A stretch of DNA of 64,000 bases, from the NCBI GenBank assembly GCA_963575745.1, contig CAUYUJ010019287.1, positions 7,501-71,500 of the forward strand. The letters are read 5' to 3'. The notes beneath the pieces were generated by a model, which searched no databases, was not told the DNA's origin, and saw nothing but the letters and a program-made list of their open reading frames with translations. Shown here one piece after another: positions 42,943-53,769 of this stretch. This DNA comes from Prorocentrum cordatum (taxonomy: Eukaryota; Sar; Dinophyceae; Prorocentrales; Prorocentraceae). The translations under genes were made by a program, and so were the position numbers. The number at the start of each line of letters is the position of its first letter. The first letter of the stretch is position 1.

Positions 42943-43155
42943 AAGATGGGGTCCGAGTAGATGGGGCCGGAGGATTCCCGCCGCATCGCCGATACATCGG
43001 CGATGCATCGACGACGTCGGCGTGCAGAAAGTTGGGCCCCACGTCGAGCCGCATCGCCGATGCATCGCCGATGCATCGCCGATGCATCGGCGATGCATCG
43101 GCGATGCGGCGCGATCCTCCGGCCCCCATCTACTCCGACCCCACCTGGGGGGCCC
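42943..43155. mobile_element. Family J palindromic element, copy 1
   Basis: Outer arms agatggggtccgagtagatg and catctactccgaccccacct. Inner part of gccgatgcat units running in both directions from a centre gacgtcggcgtgcag. Confidence 0.8.
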
Positions 43156-43320
43156 AGACTGAAGGGACTCGGGACGAGAGGCCCGTCCCTATGAGGGGGT
43201 CCGGAAGCCCGGGGGGGCACGCTGAGTGCGCGAAACGGCGACGCCCGGCGTCGAGGCCGGCGGCGCGCAACAGCAGGGGGGCGCGAGGGGGCCGGCCCTC
43301 TGCGGAAGCGGGAGGCTTCT

Positions 43321-43508
43321 CTGATGGGTCTGTTTTCCACCACCACCACCACCAGAAGTTGGAGGGGGGAAGGAGGAGGATGAGGAGGAGGACGAAGAGG
43401 AGGAGGAGGAGGAGGAGCAGGAGGAGAAGGAGGACCTCCTCCTCCTCCTCCTCCTCCTCCTCCTTCAACTCATGGTGGTGGTGGTGGAAAACAGGCCCAT
43501 GATTCTCA
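43321..43508. mobile_element. 188-bp palindrome with microsatellites in its arms
   Basis: Left arm ctgatgggtctgttttcc then (CAC)6, agaagttgg and a (GGA) tract. Right arm mirrors it: (CTC), ttcaact, (GTG) and aaaacaggcccatgattctc. The His-rich open frames on both strands are by-products. Confidence 0.85.
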
Positions 43509-43544
43509 GATCGCAGGGGGGTCCTCGTGGCCGTCTGTAGACAA

Positions 43545-43705
43545 GCGCGCGCCGATTCTCGCAAAAAGGAACTGCTCGCGCAAATAGCCTGGCGCCTGGC
43601 GATCCGCCGCGGCGGGTCTACGACCCCTTACGACGAGGCCAGCGCATGTTTTTGTCGGACGCTTGCAAGCAGGCACTTTGCGAGCAGTGGAACGCGCTCG
43701 GCGAC
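43545..43705. mobile_element. Diverged copy of the 48.3-kb TIR element
   Basis: gaactgctcgcgcaaatagcc and gcaggcactttgcgagcag-type ends, with gcgcatgtttttgtcggacg inside, match 48317-48456. Confidence 0.6.
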
Positions 43706-43754
43706 TCTTACGAGGGCCCCGAGGCTTGTAAGACGCCTTCCTAGAATTAGGTTG

Positions 43755-43940
43755 TTCCGATGGTACTAGGAACCGCATCCCAGAAATAATTTCGAGCATC
43801 CAGAAAAATGTCGAAACAGTGTCGAGCGAGTATCGCCTCCCAGGGCCCGACACGTTAAAAACCATCCAGCTTCGGTAATCACCTTCTTGGTGCTCGAAAT
43901 TCTTTCTGGTGGTCAAAGCTACAGTAGGTTGGTACATCAC
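43755..43940 (+). repeat. Dispersed repeat L, copy 2
   Basis: aggaaccgcatcccagaaat, gcctcccagggcccgac and ggtgctcgaaattctttctg match 37505-37700 at about 80% by eye. Confidence 0.6.
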
Positions 43941-43944
43941 AATC

Positions 43945-44745
43945 CTTGAGGCCAGAGAGGGGGGCTTCTGAGGAGGCCCCTGCGTTGCCAGAGGCTCCCA
44001 CGCCTTCCTGGCAGGCCGACCTCCTCGCGCAACGGCCGTGCGCGAGCGCCGTCCAACATGCCGGCGCTGGTTTCTCTGACAGCGCGTGGATCGTTCAGCC
44101 TCGAGCGATCGCGACATTCTGACAGTGCGGACCATTCGATGTTGAGCCTCGTTTAACCGATCCCTATCCCCACGGGCGTGGCCTGGGCCACACTGGCCGA
44201 TTTATCCGCCTAGATGGGGATATAGGCTGTTCCCTTCGAGTTTCGAAGGGCATATCCCCAACTGGGGTGGTGGGATGGTAGGGGTCGAAATGAGGATGGG
44301 GATGGGGATCGGTCAAAAGATACTGAGATGTCGGTCACTTCCAGGCAGCCGGCAACGCGCAATCCTGAGAGCTCGCGCTGGCGTCGCCAGCGCCGGCCGT
44401 ACATGTCATCATGGGAGCCCGAAGACGGGAACAAAGGGGAGGGAATGCGGCGGAGGGGAGCACCCGTGCGAGCGGAAAGTCCGACTCGGGTGAGCTGTCC
44501 CGAAGGCGCGTCACGGTGCATCGGCAGCTGAAGCCGAAGCCAAAGCTGAAGTGCACAGGGACATGGAAAGGACCCACCCTGCAGGTTTGGTGGACAACAC
44601 ATCATTAAGTAATGCTGCAGCCTCCCCTGAACACAGGCCCCCCAGAGCATCAGCTAGACAAGTCGGTTTTGCACCCTCATGGAGGACGAGGACGCAGAGG
44701 AGGAGAAGAAAACTTTCATAGACCTCGTGGGCATGGCCAAAGCAA
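43945..44745. other. No gene recognised
   Basis: Even composition. gatcgttcagcctcgagcgatc at 44090 resembles text at 62340. No coding-like frame. Confidence 0.3.
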
Positions 44746-44751
44746 TCCTGT

Positions 44752-44987
44752 GAGGGTAAACGACAGGGGGCGGACAGGGGGGGGGGCGGGGAGACTGGCC
44801 CGAAAGTGGGAAGCATCGACCCGAAATCGGCTACGCGTCGCCGATAGATCGGCGGTAGGCGCCCGATGGCTAAACCGCGCGCTCCTGGGCGGGGTGGGCC
44901 ATCAGGCCCCTCGCGGCGATCGACGGGCGACTGGCAGTCGATGCATCCCCCCTGAGCCAAAGATCCCCCCCTCACGTGGCCCCTGAT
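44752..44987. mobile_element. Family I element, diverged
   Basis: Shares gaagcatcgacccgaaatcgg, ggcgcccgatggctaaac, tgggcggggtgggccatcag and gtcgatgcatcccccctgag with the 4.5-kb copy; ends weakly inverted. Confidence 0.6.
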
Positions 44988-44994
44988 CTTGGGC

Positions 44995-45085
44995 CCCGCC
45001 ACCGTGCTCACGCCCTCCTGGCCGAGGCGGGGCAGGCCGACACAGCATGCCGGAGCTCGCCTGTCCACGCGGCGCAATGGTGGTA
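44995..45085 (+). CDS. Possible short exon before the (GAT) block
   Basis: Plus-strand frame with HRAHALLAEAGQADTACRSS ending at a stop near 45090; about 75% G/C-ending codons. Too short for certainty. Confidence 0.15.
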
Positions 45086-45114
45086 GCCGTCTTGACGCCT
45101 TCCGCGGATCACGA

Positions 45115-45758
45115 GGAGGATGGTGGTGATGATGATGCTGATGACGCTGCTGATTATGGTGACGATGATGGTGGCGGTGATGGTGGTGGTGGTAACGGTG
45201 ATGGTAATGATGCTGGTTATGATGGTGATGATGCTGTTGATGATGATAATAATAAGAATAATCATTACATAACGATAATAATAGTAATAATAATTATGAT
45301 GATGATGATGGTGATGATGATGATGATGATGGTGTTGATGATGATGATGATGATGATGATGGTGTTGATGATGATGATGGTGATGATGATTATTGTGTTG
45401 ATGATGATATTGATTGTGCTGATGGTAATGATGATGTTGATGCTGGCGGTGGTAACGATGGTGATGATCACTCGACTGATGGTGATGATAATGTTGATGA
45501 TGATGGTGATGCTGATACTGATGATGATGATGATGATGGTGGTGATGATGATGATGGTGATGCTACTGGCGACGGTGGTGATGGTATCGATGATGATGAT
45601 GAACCGGATGAGGATGACGATGATGATGGTGATGATGACTAATATGATGGAGACGATGGCGAAGAAAACAACGGCGAAGAAGATGATGATGCTGGTGATG
45701 CTGGTGCAGCTGATGATGTTTAAGCTGACTGTGATGATGATGACGATGATGCTGGTGG

Positions 45759-45799
<41 letters not shown>

Positions 45800-45930
45800 T
45801 GAACGGCAATGGAAATAATGACGATGCAGATGATGTTGGCGATAACCATCATCATCGTCATAACCATCAGCATCAACACCGTCATCAAAAGCAACGCTAT
45901 CATAGTAATCATCATCATCTGACCGAACGT
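45115..45930. repeat. (GAT)n block, about 815 bp
   Basis: GAT/GGT/GCT triplets. The 251-aa Met-rich open frame across it is an artefact. Confidence 0.95.
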
Positions 45931-46024
45931 AGAGACCTTCTCCGCTCGCTCAGCCGCCCGCCCTTGCGAACCAATATCAAGGGCGGGCAGCGGAGCGACC
46001 AGAGAACGGCTCTACGCTCGGCCA

Positions 46025-46330
46025 GAGCATGCTGATGATGATCAGAGTCAGCATCATCTTCATGATCGTCAGCACCACCATCATCGCATCATCATGATCA
46101 CCATCACCATCATCATCATCACTGTCATAGTCCTTATTCTGATCATCATCATCGTCATAAACATCATCGTCCTCATCACCATAATCATAATCAGCCGCAT
46201 CACTACCACCATCATCATCTCCATGGGCATGGTCACTCTCATCACCAACCTTCATGTACCACTATTCACCACCATGATGACCACCAACACCAGCGTCAAC
46301 ATCCCCATCATCATCAAATGTTGTGCTCAC
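46025..46330. repeat. (CAT)n block, opposite strand to 45115-45930
   Basis: CAT/CAC triplets. With the preceding GAT block it forms a large imperfect inverted repeat around 45930-46025. Confidence 0.9.
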
Positions 46331-46935
46331 CTTCATCATGATCACCATCGCCATCACCCCCCCCAGACATGCGACTGCTTGTGTTTTGTTTAATACGCCA
46401 TCCTAAGGACTCCCGACCATTTTGCATGGGCCGGTTGTTCATCCCGAGGTGTTTTTGACGGTACCGGGGCCCAGTGAGCACCACCACCATGACACCAACA
46501 CCGGCATCACCATACCCACCATCATCACCCTTGAGGTTAACCCTCATCATGATCACCATCGCCATCACCACCCCAAAACATGCGACGGCTTGTTTTTTGT
46601 TGAATACGCCGTCCTCGGACTTCCCGGCCATTTCCCATTGGCCAATTGTTCATCCTGAGGCGGTGTCGACGGTCCCAGGGCCCGGCGAGCACCGCCACCA
46701 TGACCACCCACACCAGCACCACCATCCCCACTTTCACCACCCTTTGTGTTCACCTTCATCATGATCACCATCGCCATCACCCCCCCCCCAGACATGCGAC
46801 GGCATGTTTTTTGTCAATACGCCGTCCCTGGAAGTCCCGACCCTTTCCCCTGGGCCATTTCTTTTTCATCCCGAGTTGTTCTTACGGTCCCGGGGCCCGG
46901 CGAGGGCCCACAAGGGTTGAAGACGGCGACAAACT
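46300..46935. repeat. 212-bp tandem array, three units
   Basis: The word catgatcaccatcgccatca occurs at 46337, 46548 and 46760. Each unit joins a CAT-rich part to a piece related to family F (cccgaccctttcccctgggc; ggtcccggggcccggcgag). Confidence 0.85.
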
Positions 46936-46973
46936 GCCCGTCCTGAGTTGTTCACGACGCGAGCATCTCTTGA

Positions 46974-47200
46974 ACAGGGACCGACCGTCCCAGCATTTCT
47001 ATAATTCTATCACGAACTGTTCTTAGAGCCTCAAAGTGCACTAAAAACATAAATAATGTTCTTAGAAAGTGAGCCCGATGCGTGACAAAAAAGACCGTCT
47101 CAGCCAGAAATGATCTAAGAATACTTCGAGCAGGCCACAAAAGGTTCTTGGAACATTCTCCGGTGTGCCTACAAGCGAGCCAGGGCGCTTCGCCACTGCA
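46974..47200 (+). mobile_element. Family C element
   Basis: Begins gaacagggaccgaccgtccc, ends cgcttcgccactgc. Contains aaaaggttcttggaacattc. Directly followed by family F. Confidence 0.7.
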
Positions 47201-47207
47201 TGGATCC

Positions 47208-47392
47208 CCAAACCCCCGACGCAATGATTTTTTCATGACGTCGACCCCCCGAGGTCCCGACCCTTTCCCCATGACCGGCGTTGCATCCTGAGTCGCTTTG
47301 TCACGCTCCCGAGGCCCGGTGAGGGCCCCCGGAGGCCGAAAACTTAGAAAAACCTCCCGTCTTGATTTCTTCATTGCTCGAGGGGGTCAGGG
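47208..47392 (+). mobile_element. Family F element, plus orientation
   Basis: About 90% identical by eye to 8411-8595; ends ccaaacccccgacgcaatga and cattgctcgagggggtcagg. Confidence 0.75.
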
Positions 47393-47410
47393 TTTCTGGG
47401 CCACCACCAC

Positions 47411-47613
47411 CCCGCAGCACCACCATCGCCTCATTGACCGCCCCCCCCGCATCCACCGCCGCGGGGGCCTTGCCGCGGAGCCCTGGCGGCAGCCGCTGGG
47501 GCGGCGAGGCCCGCGCGCCGTCCACGAAGAGGCTGACGGTGTGCGCGTTGGGACCGCCCTCCTCCGGCGGGCGGGGTGCCGCGGAGGCGTTCGGGGGCTG
47601 GCAGAGGTGCCCC
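47411..47613 (-). CDS. Exon-like segment 2 between two inverted family F elements
   Basis: Minus-strand frame with HLCQPPNASAAPRPPEEGG, NAHTVSLFVDGARASPPQRL and AVNEAMVVLRGG. About 90% of codons end in G or C, the strongest such signal outside the 60-kb gene. A possible acceptor (GCCAG) is at 47614 and a possible donor (GTGGTG) at 47410. It is bracketed by family F elements in opposite orientation (47208-47392 and 47635-47826), so F may occupy both flanking introns. Function unknown. Confidence 0.4.
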
Positions 47614-47634
47614 CTGGCTCGGAAGGCCTCAGGC

Positions 47635-47826
47635 CCAGACCCCCTCGAGCAACGAAAACATCGAGACGGGACGTTCTTGTCTCGATTTTCTCGGCCTCGG
47701 GGGGCCCTCACCACCGGGCCTCGGGAGCGTCAAGAAACGACTCGGGATGCAGAGCCGGTCCTGGGGAAAGGGTCGGGACCTCGAGGGGCCGACGCAATGA
47801 ACACATCATTGCGTCGGGGGTCTGGG
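47635..47826 (-). mobile_element. Family F element, minus orientation
   Basis: Reverse complement matches 47208-47392 and 8411-8595. Together with 47208-47392 it brackets an exon-like segment. Confidence 0.75.
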
Positions 47827-47857
47827 AGGACCGCCCCTTGGCACAGCCAACGTGTAC

Positions 47858-48004
47858 GTCCCTCCGCCGTGCCCTGGTGACGCCGCCGTGGTGCGTGGCG
47901 GGGGGCCCGTCTGTGCAAGCCACCCAGCACCTCCAGCACGGCCCTGCACCCGGCGGAGGGCTTGCTCGTGAGGGTCCTGCGAGCAGGACCCTCCGTCTGG
48001 AGCT
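47858..48004 (-). CDS. Exon-like segment 1 beside inverted family F elements
   Basis: Minus-strand frame with RKLQTEGPARRTLTSKPSAG and RAVLEVLGGLHRR. About 80% of codons end in G or C. A possible acceptor (GTGAG) is at 48005 and a possible donor GTACAC at 47857. A family F element (47635-47826) lies directly downstream, then a second exon-like segment. Function unknown. Confidence 0.35.
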
Positions 48005-48029
48005 TCCTCACGACGCTAGGATGACTCTC

Positions 48030-48059
48030 TCTCTCTCTCTATATATATATAGAGATGTG

Positions 48060-48109
<50 letters not shown>

Positions 48110-48112
48110 GCG
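48030..48112. repeat. (CT) then (TA) microsatellite
   Basis: ctctctctctct followed by TATATA/TGTATA to 48112. Confidence 0.9.
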
Positions 48113-48121
48113 AACTGCAGG

Positions 48122-48262
48122 TGGGCTGGTCCTGGCTCAGGGTGCCCCCAGCTTTTGGGGCCCCTGGGGGGTCTCTGGGCCTCGCGAGGGGTGGTCTCGA
48201 GACCGCGGGGTCCTCTTCGGAGAGCCTGGGGGCACCTGGGGCCTGGGACACCTTCTCTCTTG
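48122..48262. mobile_element. Diverged family Q element
   Basis: gctcagggtgcccccagct at the left and gggggcacctggggcctggg at the right are inverted. Confidence 0.5.
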
Positions 48263-48316
48263 TGGGGGGAGAAGAAGAGGAGTAATAATAACAATAAGAC
48301 AAATAATACTAGACAA

Positions 48317-48456
48317 GCGCGTTCCACTACTCGCAAAGTGACTACTCGCAAATAGCCTGGATTCGCCGTGGAAGATCTACGATACATTACATCGAAGCAG
48401 GCATGTGTTTTTTTAGGACGTTTGCGAGTAGGCACTTTGCGAGTAGTGGAACGCGC
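48317..48456. mobile_element. 140-bp element with 36-bp near-perfect TIRs
   Basis: The left end gcgcgttccactactcgcaa is exactly inverted at the right end. The full 36-bp arms differ at one base. No coding capacity. A diverged copy lies at 43545-43705. Confidence 0.85.
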
Positions 48457-48549
48457 TCAGTGAACGAAGGAGAATAAGACGAATCAGAAAAATACTAAGC
48501 ATACTAACAATTATAACAAAAATCAAAAGAATTATACGAATACTAATAA

Positions 48550-48574
48550 TAATCATCATCATCATCATCATCAG

Positions 48575-48622
<48 letters not shown>

Positions 48623-48735
48623 ACTAATAAGAATAAGAATAATAATCATACTAATAATAATAAGAATAATAATAATAATAATACTAATACTAATAATAAT
48701 AATAATGATAATAATAATACTAATAATAATACTAC

Positions 48736-48768
<33 letters not shown>

Positions 48769-48778
48769 GGACGAAGAT
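48550..48778. repeat. (CAT)n then (AAT)n microsatellite
   Basis: CAT 48553-48625, then TAA/TAC/AAT triplets to about 48772; the AT-richest stretch of the window. Confidence 0.9.
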
Positions 48779-49054
48779 ATAATGGGGGGGCGACCGCGAC
48801 ATCTCCAAAGTAACCCCTGCACTCCGTGGCGATCCGCGGCAAACCCTGACCGGCGGCTGGATGTACAACAGCAGCATCCGAGGCATGGCCACAGGAGTGC
48901 GGGTCGGGAGCAGGAGCCCCGTCGCCGAAGGCCCGAGGCTCTGCGGGGCGCCTCCAACTGGAGCAGCGAGGAGCACTGCCGGGGTGGGGGGGCCCCACGC
49001 AGGAAGGGCACGAGGAGGCACGAAGGGTGACCCTCGCATCGGGTGCTGCTGGCA

Positions 49055-49183
49055 GTGCCCCTGGCCCGAGGTGCCCCCAGAGTTTCCGAGGTGGCCTCCA
49101 GAGCACCCCTCGCGAGGCCCGGAGGGCCCCGGGGGCCCCACAAGATGGAGCGAGACGCCTGGGGCACCTCGGGCCAGGGGCAC
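49055..49183. mobile_element. Family Q element, intact, 129 bp
   Basis: gtgcccctggcccgaggtgc at the left is exactly inverted at the right end. Directly followed by family F. Confidence 0.75.
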
Positions 49184-49187
49184 CTTC

Positions 49188-49373
49188 CCAGACCCCTGGC
49201 GTCGGGATGTTTCCACTACGTCGATCCCCAGGAGGTCTGGACCCCTTCCCCAGGACCAGCTTCTCACCCTGAGTCGTTCTCTGACGGCCCCGAGGCCCGG
49301 CAAGGGCCACCCGAGGCCGAACTTGGCGAAAAACCTCCCCGCGTGATTTTTTCACGACGCGACGGGGTCAACC
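49188..49373 (+). mobile_element. Family F element, diverged
   Basis: Begins ccagacccctggcgtcggga, contains cctgagtcgttctctgacgg and ends near cgacggggtca. Confidence 0.65.
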
Positions 49374-49574
49374 CCCGAACGCAGGCAATGGGGGTCCCTC
49401 GCGCCAGCTGTGCAGGCAACGTCTTGCCGCGGGCACTGCGCCTGCATGGAGCTTCGCGCGTCGCCGGAGGAAGCACACGCGAGGAGGGGCCCAGGGACGA
49501 CGAGCCCCTGCCGACTCCGACACCGGAGGGGGGCGAGGGTGGACGTGCGGCAGGCCGGTGCGCATGCGAGCATG

Positions 49575-49815
49575 TGAGGAGAGGAAAGAAGAGGAGGAGG
49601 AGGAGGAGGAGGAGAAGGAGGAGGAGGAGGAGAAGGAGGAGGAGGAGGAGAGGAGGAGGAGGGGGGAGGGGGAGGAGGAGAGCCAGGGGGAGGAGGGGGA
49701 GGGGGGAGGAGGGGAGGAGGAGGAGGAGGTAGGAGGGAGGAGAAGAGGAGGAGAAAGAGGAGGAGGAGGACGAGGAAGAGGAGGAGGAGGAGGAGGAGGA
49801 GGAGGAGGAGGATGT
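49575..49815. repeat. (GGA)n purine tract
   Basis: About 240 bp of purine triplets. Confidence 0.95.
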
Positions 49816-50010
49816 ACACGTCGGTCGGAAGAAGTAGGTGAAAGCATGCAGCATAAGGTAGGAAGGCGGGTAAAGAAGGTTGGGTTCAGACCCTCCCAGA
49901 GAACAACAAAACACATCAAGACCATACCGACTCTTGAAGGAGGAAGGCACCATAACTAGGTTGGGATCTGGGAGTCTAAAGATGCCTACTTTCAACGACC
50001 GGCGTGTGCC
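49812..50010 (+). repeat. Dispersed repeat M, copy 2
   Basis: Matches 37690-37890 in order (acacgtcggtcggaagaagt; gtaggaaggcgggtaaag; actttcaacgaccggcg). Confidence 0.65.
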
Positions 50011-51625
50011 TGTTGCGCGTTCTGTAGGTCCCGAACCTCCAACATAAAGTCCGTCGAAATGTAACATGAGCCCGGCAAGTGCAGACTGCTTCATCGCGCC
50101 ACCATCGCGAGGAACCCAGGTTCATGGAGGGTCGACATTTCTTGTCGTTTCAGCCCCTCGAAGACGCCGCTTTCGAGTCTCGGGGCCGACAGAAATCGAT
50201 CCCGGGTGAAAGACTGAGTCGTAGGGACCCTGGGAGGGGTTCGGGGACAGATTCGAGCATATGCCAGACATGGTATGCATATCCATGCCCTCGTGATCTG
50301 GACACCGATGCGCGCACGAACTAAACTATGGATGGGTTCCGCACGGGCTATCTGGCATCAGTGCAAAACCGCACTGGATCCATAGAATCGCGACCGTGGA
50401 GTCTGGACCCGGAGGCCGTGGTTATGGGCATGTTTCCAGCCCGCTATACATGCAGGGGAGGGTGCGCCGATGCCACCTGCCGTGCTCGGCCCAGGATCAA
50501 TGGATGCGCCCTCCTGCCTTGGCTTGGCGAATCAGGCACATAGGGGCATAGGCCGGCCGATCCTTCGCCCGGGATATGCCCAGCCAGCCTGGTGCTACAT
50601 AGTTGGCGTCGTCCGACATGCAAGGCCTCTCTGGTGTGGCCCTCTGTATCGCGCGTCCCGCTCGAGACACGTCCGATCTTCACCTTCGAGATGCATCGCG
50701 GACCTCCTCGCTGGAAGAGACCCGACTCCTTCATCGACTGCGTGCGAGAGGGACTTCGAGGATCTCTTGTGGATTCCAAAGGTCTCCCCCATCATGCTCT
50801 CAAGGGCTTTTGGAACTAGTTCGGAACTATCGGGAACTTTCGAAAACTAAGCAAAAATCTGCGGACCTCTCGGGCTCTCTTGGACATGTCTGGAGGTTTC
50901 CCGAACATCTCGGAAGGTTCCTGGACGCGTTCGGAGGCTCCCTGACTGAGGTACTCGGAGCTGTTCAAAGACTTTCAATCACATGTCGATGATGTTCTAC
51001 GCATTATGGATGCTTTCGGAGAGCCCACCAATTTGGGAGGTGTTCGCAACTCCTTTGAGATTCCCGCAAGGCATATCGGAAAGGATCGGAAGATGTGTTG
51101 GGGCACGATCTTCGGGGGCGCACAGACATGGATTAGCGATCCATGGATCTGGCGCGCGGACGCCTAGTCCTTGGATCGGGGGAGGTGTCCTCCCCAAAAT
51201 GCGGCCAAGGCCGCCTCGTTCGGCGGCGGAAATCCGCGATGTCCAATGGAAACGGGGCCCGTCGCTAATCCACGCCCCCTTGATCCATGTTTGCGATCGC
51301 CTGAATGTTGGGCACGATCTCGCCTGCCTCCGCATTCCCCATCCGTGTCCTCGACCGCCCCATTCACTCCCCCCTTTTCCGTCTCCTCTCCTTCTCCCTG
51401 TCGCATTCCTTTGGCGGTGCGCACAAGGAGGTGGAGGGAGGGGGGACGGCTTCTTAGAAAGAGGCTGCTTCTTAGAAGGGGCTGGCCTTACATCTATAGA
51501 TAAAACCCGCGCCATCTAAGAAGCAGGGGGTGCTCCTAAGAAGCCCTCCCCCCTCCCACTCCCTCTGCGCGTGGCTGATTCCTTATGCTAATCCTCATCT
51601 CCTCCCGCCTCTCATCTCCTTCCCA
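50011..51625. other. Unique sequence, no gene recognised
   Basis: Near-even composition. A weak inverted pair, catggattagcga (51128) and tcgctaatccacg (51272). Several frames are open but none has third-position bias. Confidence 0.35.
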
Positions 51626-51627
51626 AG

Positions 51628-51905
51628 GGCAGCTGTGTTCACGCTTCGCGGCGCTGAGCGAATAACTTCGCGCTCTCGCGCGCCCCCCCCTCCCCCACGG
51701 GAGGAGAAGAAGAGGACGAGGAGGCGGAATCGCGACTCGCGAACCGCAAAGAACTTCGCGCCCTCTTGGCGGCGCTGAGCAAATAACTTCGCGCTCTCGG
51801 TCGCGCGCCCCCCCCACCCGCCCCCCCCCCCCCCCCGGAAGAAAAAAAAAAAAGACAGAGAGAAAAGGAAGGAGGACGAGGAGGAGCCGCGACTCGCGCC
51901 CTCAT
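51628..51905. mobile_element. Relative of family K, duplicated
   Basis: ggcgctgagcgaataacttcgcgctctcgc-type text (here split: ggcgctgagcgaataact) occurs at 51648 and again near 51770. Poly-C and poly-A runs sit at 51819-51853. Confidence 0.45.
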
Positions 51906-52580
51906 GGCGGCCCTAGCGTTTCATCTCCCTCCTCGTCCGTCCACTCCTCGGCCTGCTCCTGCTCCCCCCCTCCTTCGCTCCCGCCCACATTGGGGACTCC
52001 TGGGTCTCCCTCGCGCTCTTTCCTCCTGCCTTCCTCCCTTCTTCAGGGCCCCCCAAAAGGAGCCAATCGCGTCACAAGCTCGCGATCCTCGATCCTCCTC
52101 CCCCTCTCCTCCCCTCCCCTCCCAACGAGGATGGGTGGGAGAGGGGCATCCAACATGGATGAATATTCGGGGATCCCCGATTTCTTGGGAAATTCGGGAT
52201 ACGTCACTTCCAGGCGATGCGAGAAGACGACACTCCTACCTTCTTTTGACCAGATCGCTGTTGGTGTCCTCTTTTATCATCCTACTTGGCTTCACGTCGC
52301 CTCGCTTCGTTCGTTGTATTCCTGTCCCCCTATCCCGCTGCCGTTGCCAAACTAATTGACAATCGAGCCGCCGCAATCGTTGATAGGTTCCATAACTGTC
52401 GGGCTTGGGGCGAGCCCGTTCTTTTCAACCGTTTGGCATCGCGGCCACGCGCGCGGCGGCGCGGCGTACGAGCGGGAACGAACGCATGGCTGGGCCAGCT
52501 CACGCAACGGGGGACCAGGGATCCGTCCATAGGTGATCGGCCGGTCCACTCGCGCTGGGACGTGAGAGGAAGGGAGCGAG
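51906..52580. other. No feature seen
   Basis: CT-rich 51915-52130, then even composition. No coding bias. Confidence 0.3.
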
Positions 52581-52581
52581 G

Positions 52582-52706
52582 GGGAGAGAGAGAGAGAGAG
52601 AGAGAGAGGGGCGGGAGCGGCGGCGGGGGCAAGTGGTGGGCAGCGCGTGGATGAAGAAGGCTGCAGCACGGAAGCACACACGCAAACACACACGCAAACA
52701 TACACA

Positions 52707-52755
<49 letters not shown>

Positions 52756-52762
52756 GCGCAAA
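52582..52762. repeat. (GA)n and (CA)n microsatellites
   Basis: GA 52585-52610; CA with interruptions 52675-52762, just left of the assembly gap. Confidence 0.9.
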
Positions 52763-52840
52763 CACACATGCGCAGTCCCCAGCCAACTCCTGGGCCTCCC
52801 CGACACGGGGGCCCCGCGCTCCTCCAGGTTGAGCAGGACA

Positions 52841-52940
52841 NNNNNNNNNNNNNNNNNNNNNNNNNNNNNNNNNNNNNNNNNNNNNNNNNNNNNNNNNNNN
52901 NNNNNNNNNNNNNNNNNNNNNNNNNNNNNNNNNNNNNNNN
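52841..52940. other. Assembly gap (100 N)
   Basis: Exactly 100 N, the conventional length for a gap of unknown size, so the two sides may not be adjacent in the genome. Confidence 0.95.
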
Positions 52941-53254
52941 CCCTCGGCTACAACATCCAAACAAAAGGAAGGGGCGGGGTAGGGGAGCCTAGGCTGACTC
53001 GGGGCCCCGGAAAGGGGGGAGGGGGGTAGCTTCTAAGTCCCCCCCCCCCCTTTAGCTAGGCCCCCCCCCAGCTTAAACATGCCCACAAAGGGGCGGGAGG
53101 GGGGGGTAGCTTCGGAAGCTCCCCTCCCCTTTTCCAGGGGGGTGGGGTAGCTTGATGCTGGGGCCCCCCTTTTAGCGAGAAGTGTGTCACGATCGCGCTC
53201 TTTCCTACCTAAGGCCAGTCCCGTTCGGATTTTCGAAGAACTCTGGCCCGAATG

Positions 53255-53480
53255 CCTCCTCCTCCTTCTCCTCCTTCCACTCCCTCTCTTCCTCCTCCTC
53301 CTCCTCCTCCTCCTCCTCCTCGTCGTCCTCCTCCTCCTCCTCCTCCTCCTCCTCCTCCTCCTCCTCCTCCTCCTCCTCCTCTCCTCCTCCGTTTCCTCCT
53401 CCTCCCCTCCGCTCCTCTCCTCATCCTCCTCCTCCTCCTCCTCCTCCTCCTCCTCCTCCTCCTCCTCCACCCTCTTCCTT
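53255..53480. repeat. (CTC)n microsatellite
   Basis: About 225 bp of pyrimidine triplets. Confidence 0.95.
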
Positions 53481-53769
53481 CCCCAAGTGACCCCCCAAGG
53501 GTTTCCAGAACGGTTCGGGGAGCACACAATCCAGTAGCTTGTCCAAGGTCTGTAGGCCGCATCGGCATGTCCCGACATGATGCTGTCCACTTCTTCGTTT
53601 CGCGGCGTTTATCCCCACCCGGGGGGTCGGCTGGTCGCACCAGGGTGCCCAGGCCCAATGGGGACGGAGAGTGAACTCATGAGGCGAAGCTCGGGTTGCG
53701 TGGAGCATTGGGGGGCCTTTTGAGGCCTCCGGGGGAAAGGTTCCTGGAGAGACCCAAACTATAAAACCA

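Noticed and set aside
43321-43508. Poly-His coding frames on both strands
   Set aside because: Product of (CAC) and (GTG) tracts in a palindrome.
45047-45802. 251-aa Met/Asp-rich open frame
   Set aside because: It is the translation of a (GAT) microsatellite; all frames are open on both strands.
48782-49030. 82-aa plus-strand frame and several overlapping minus frames
   Set aside because: No consistent frame has codon bias, and the region is flanked by microsatellite and element Q.
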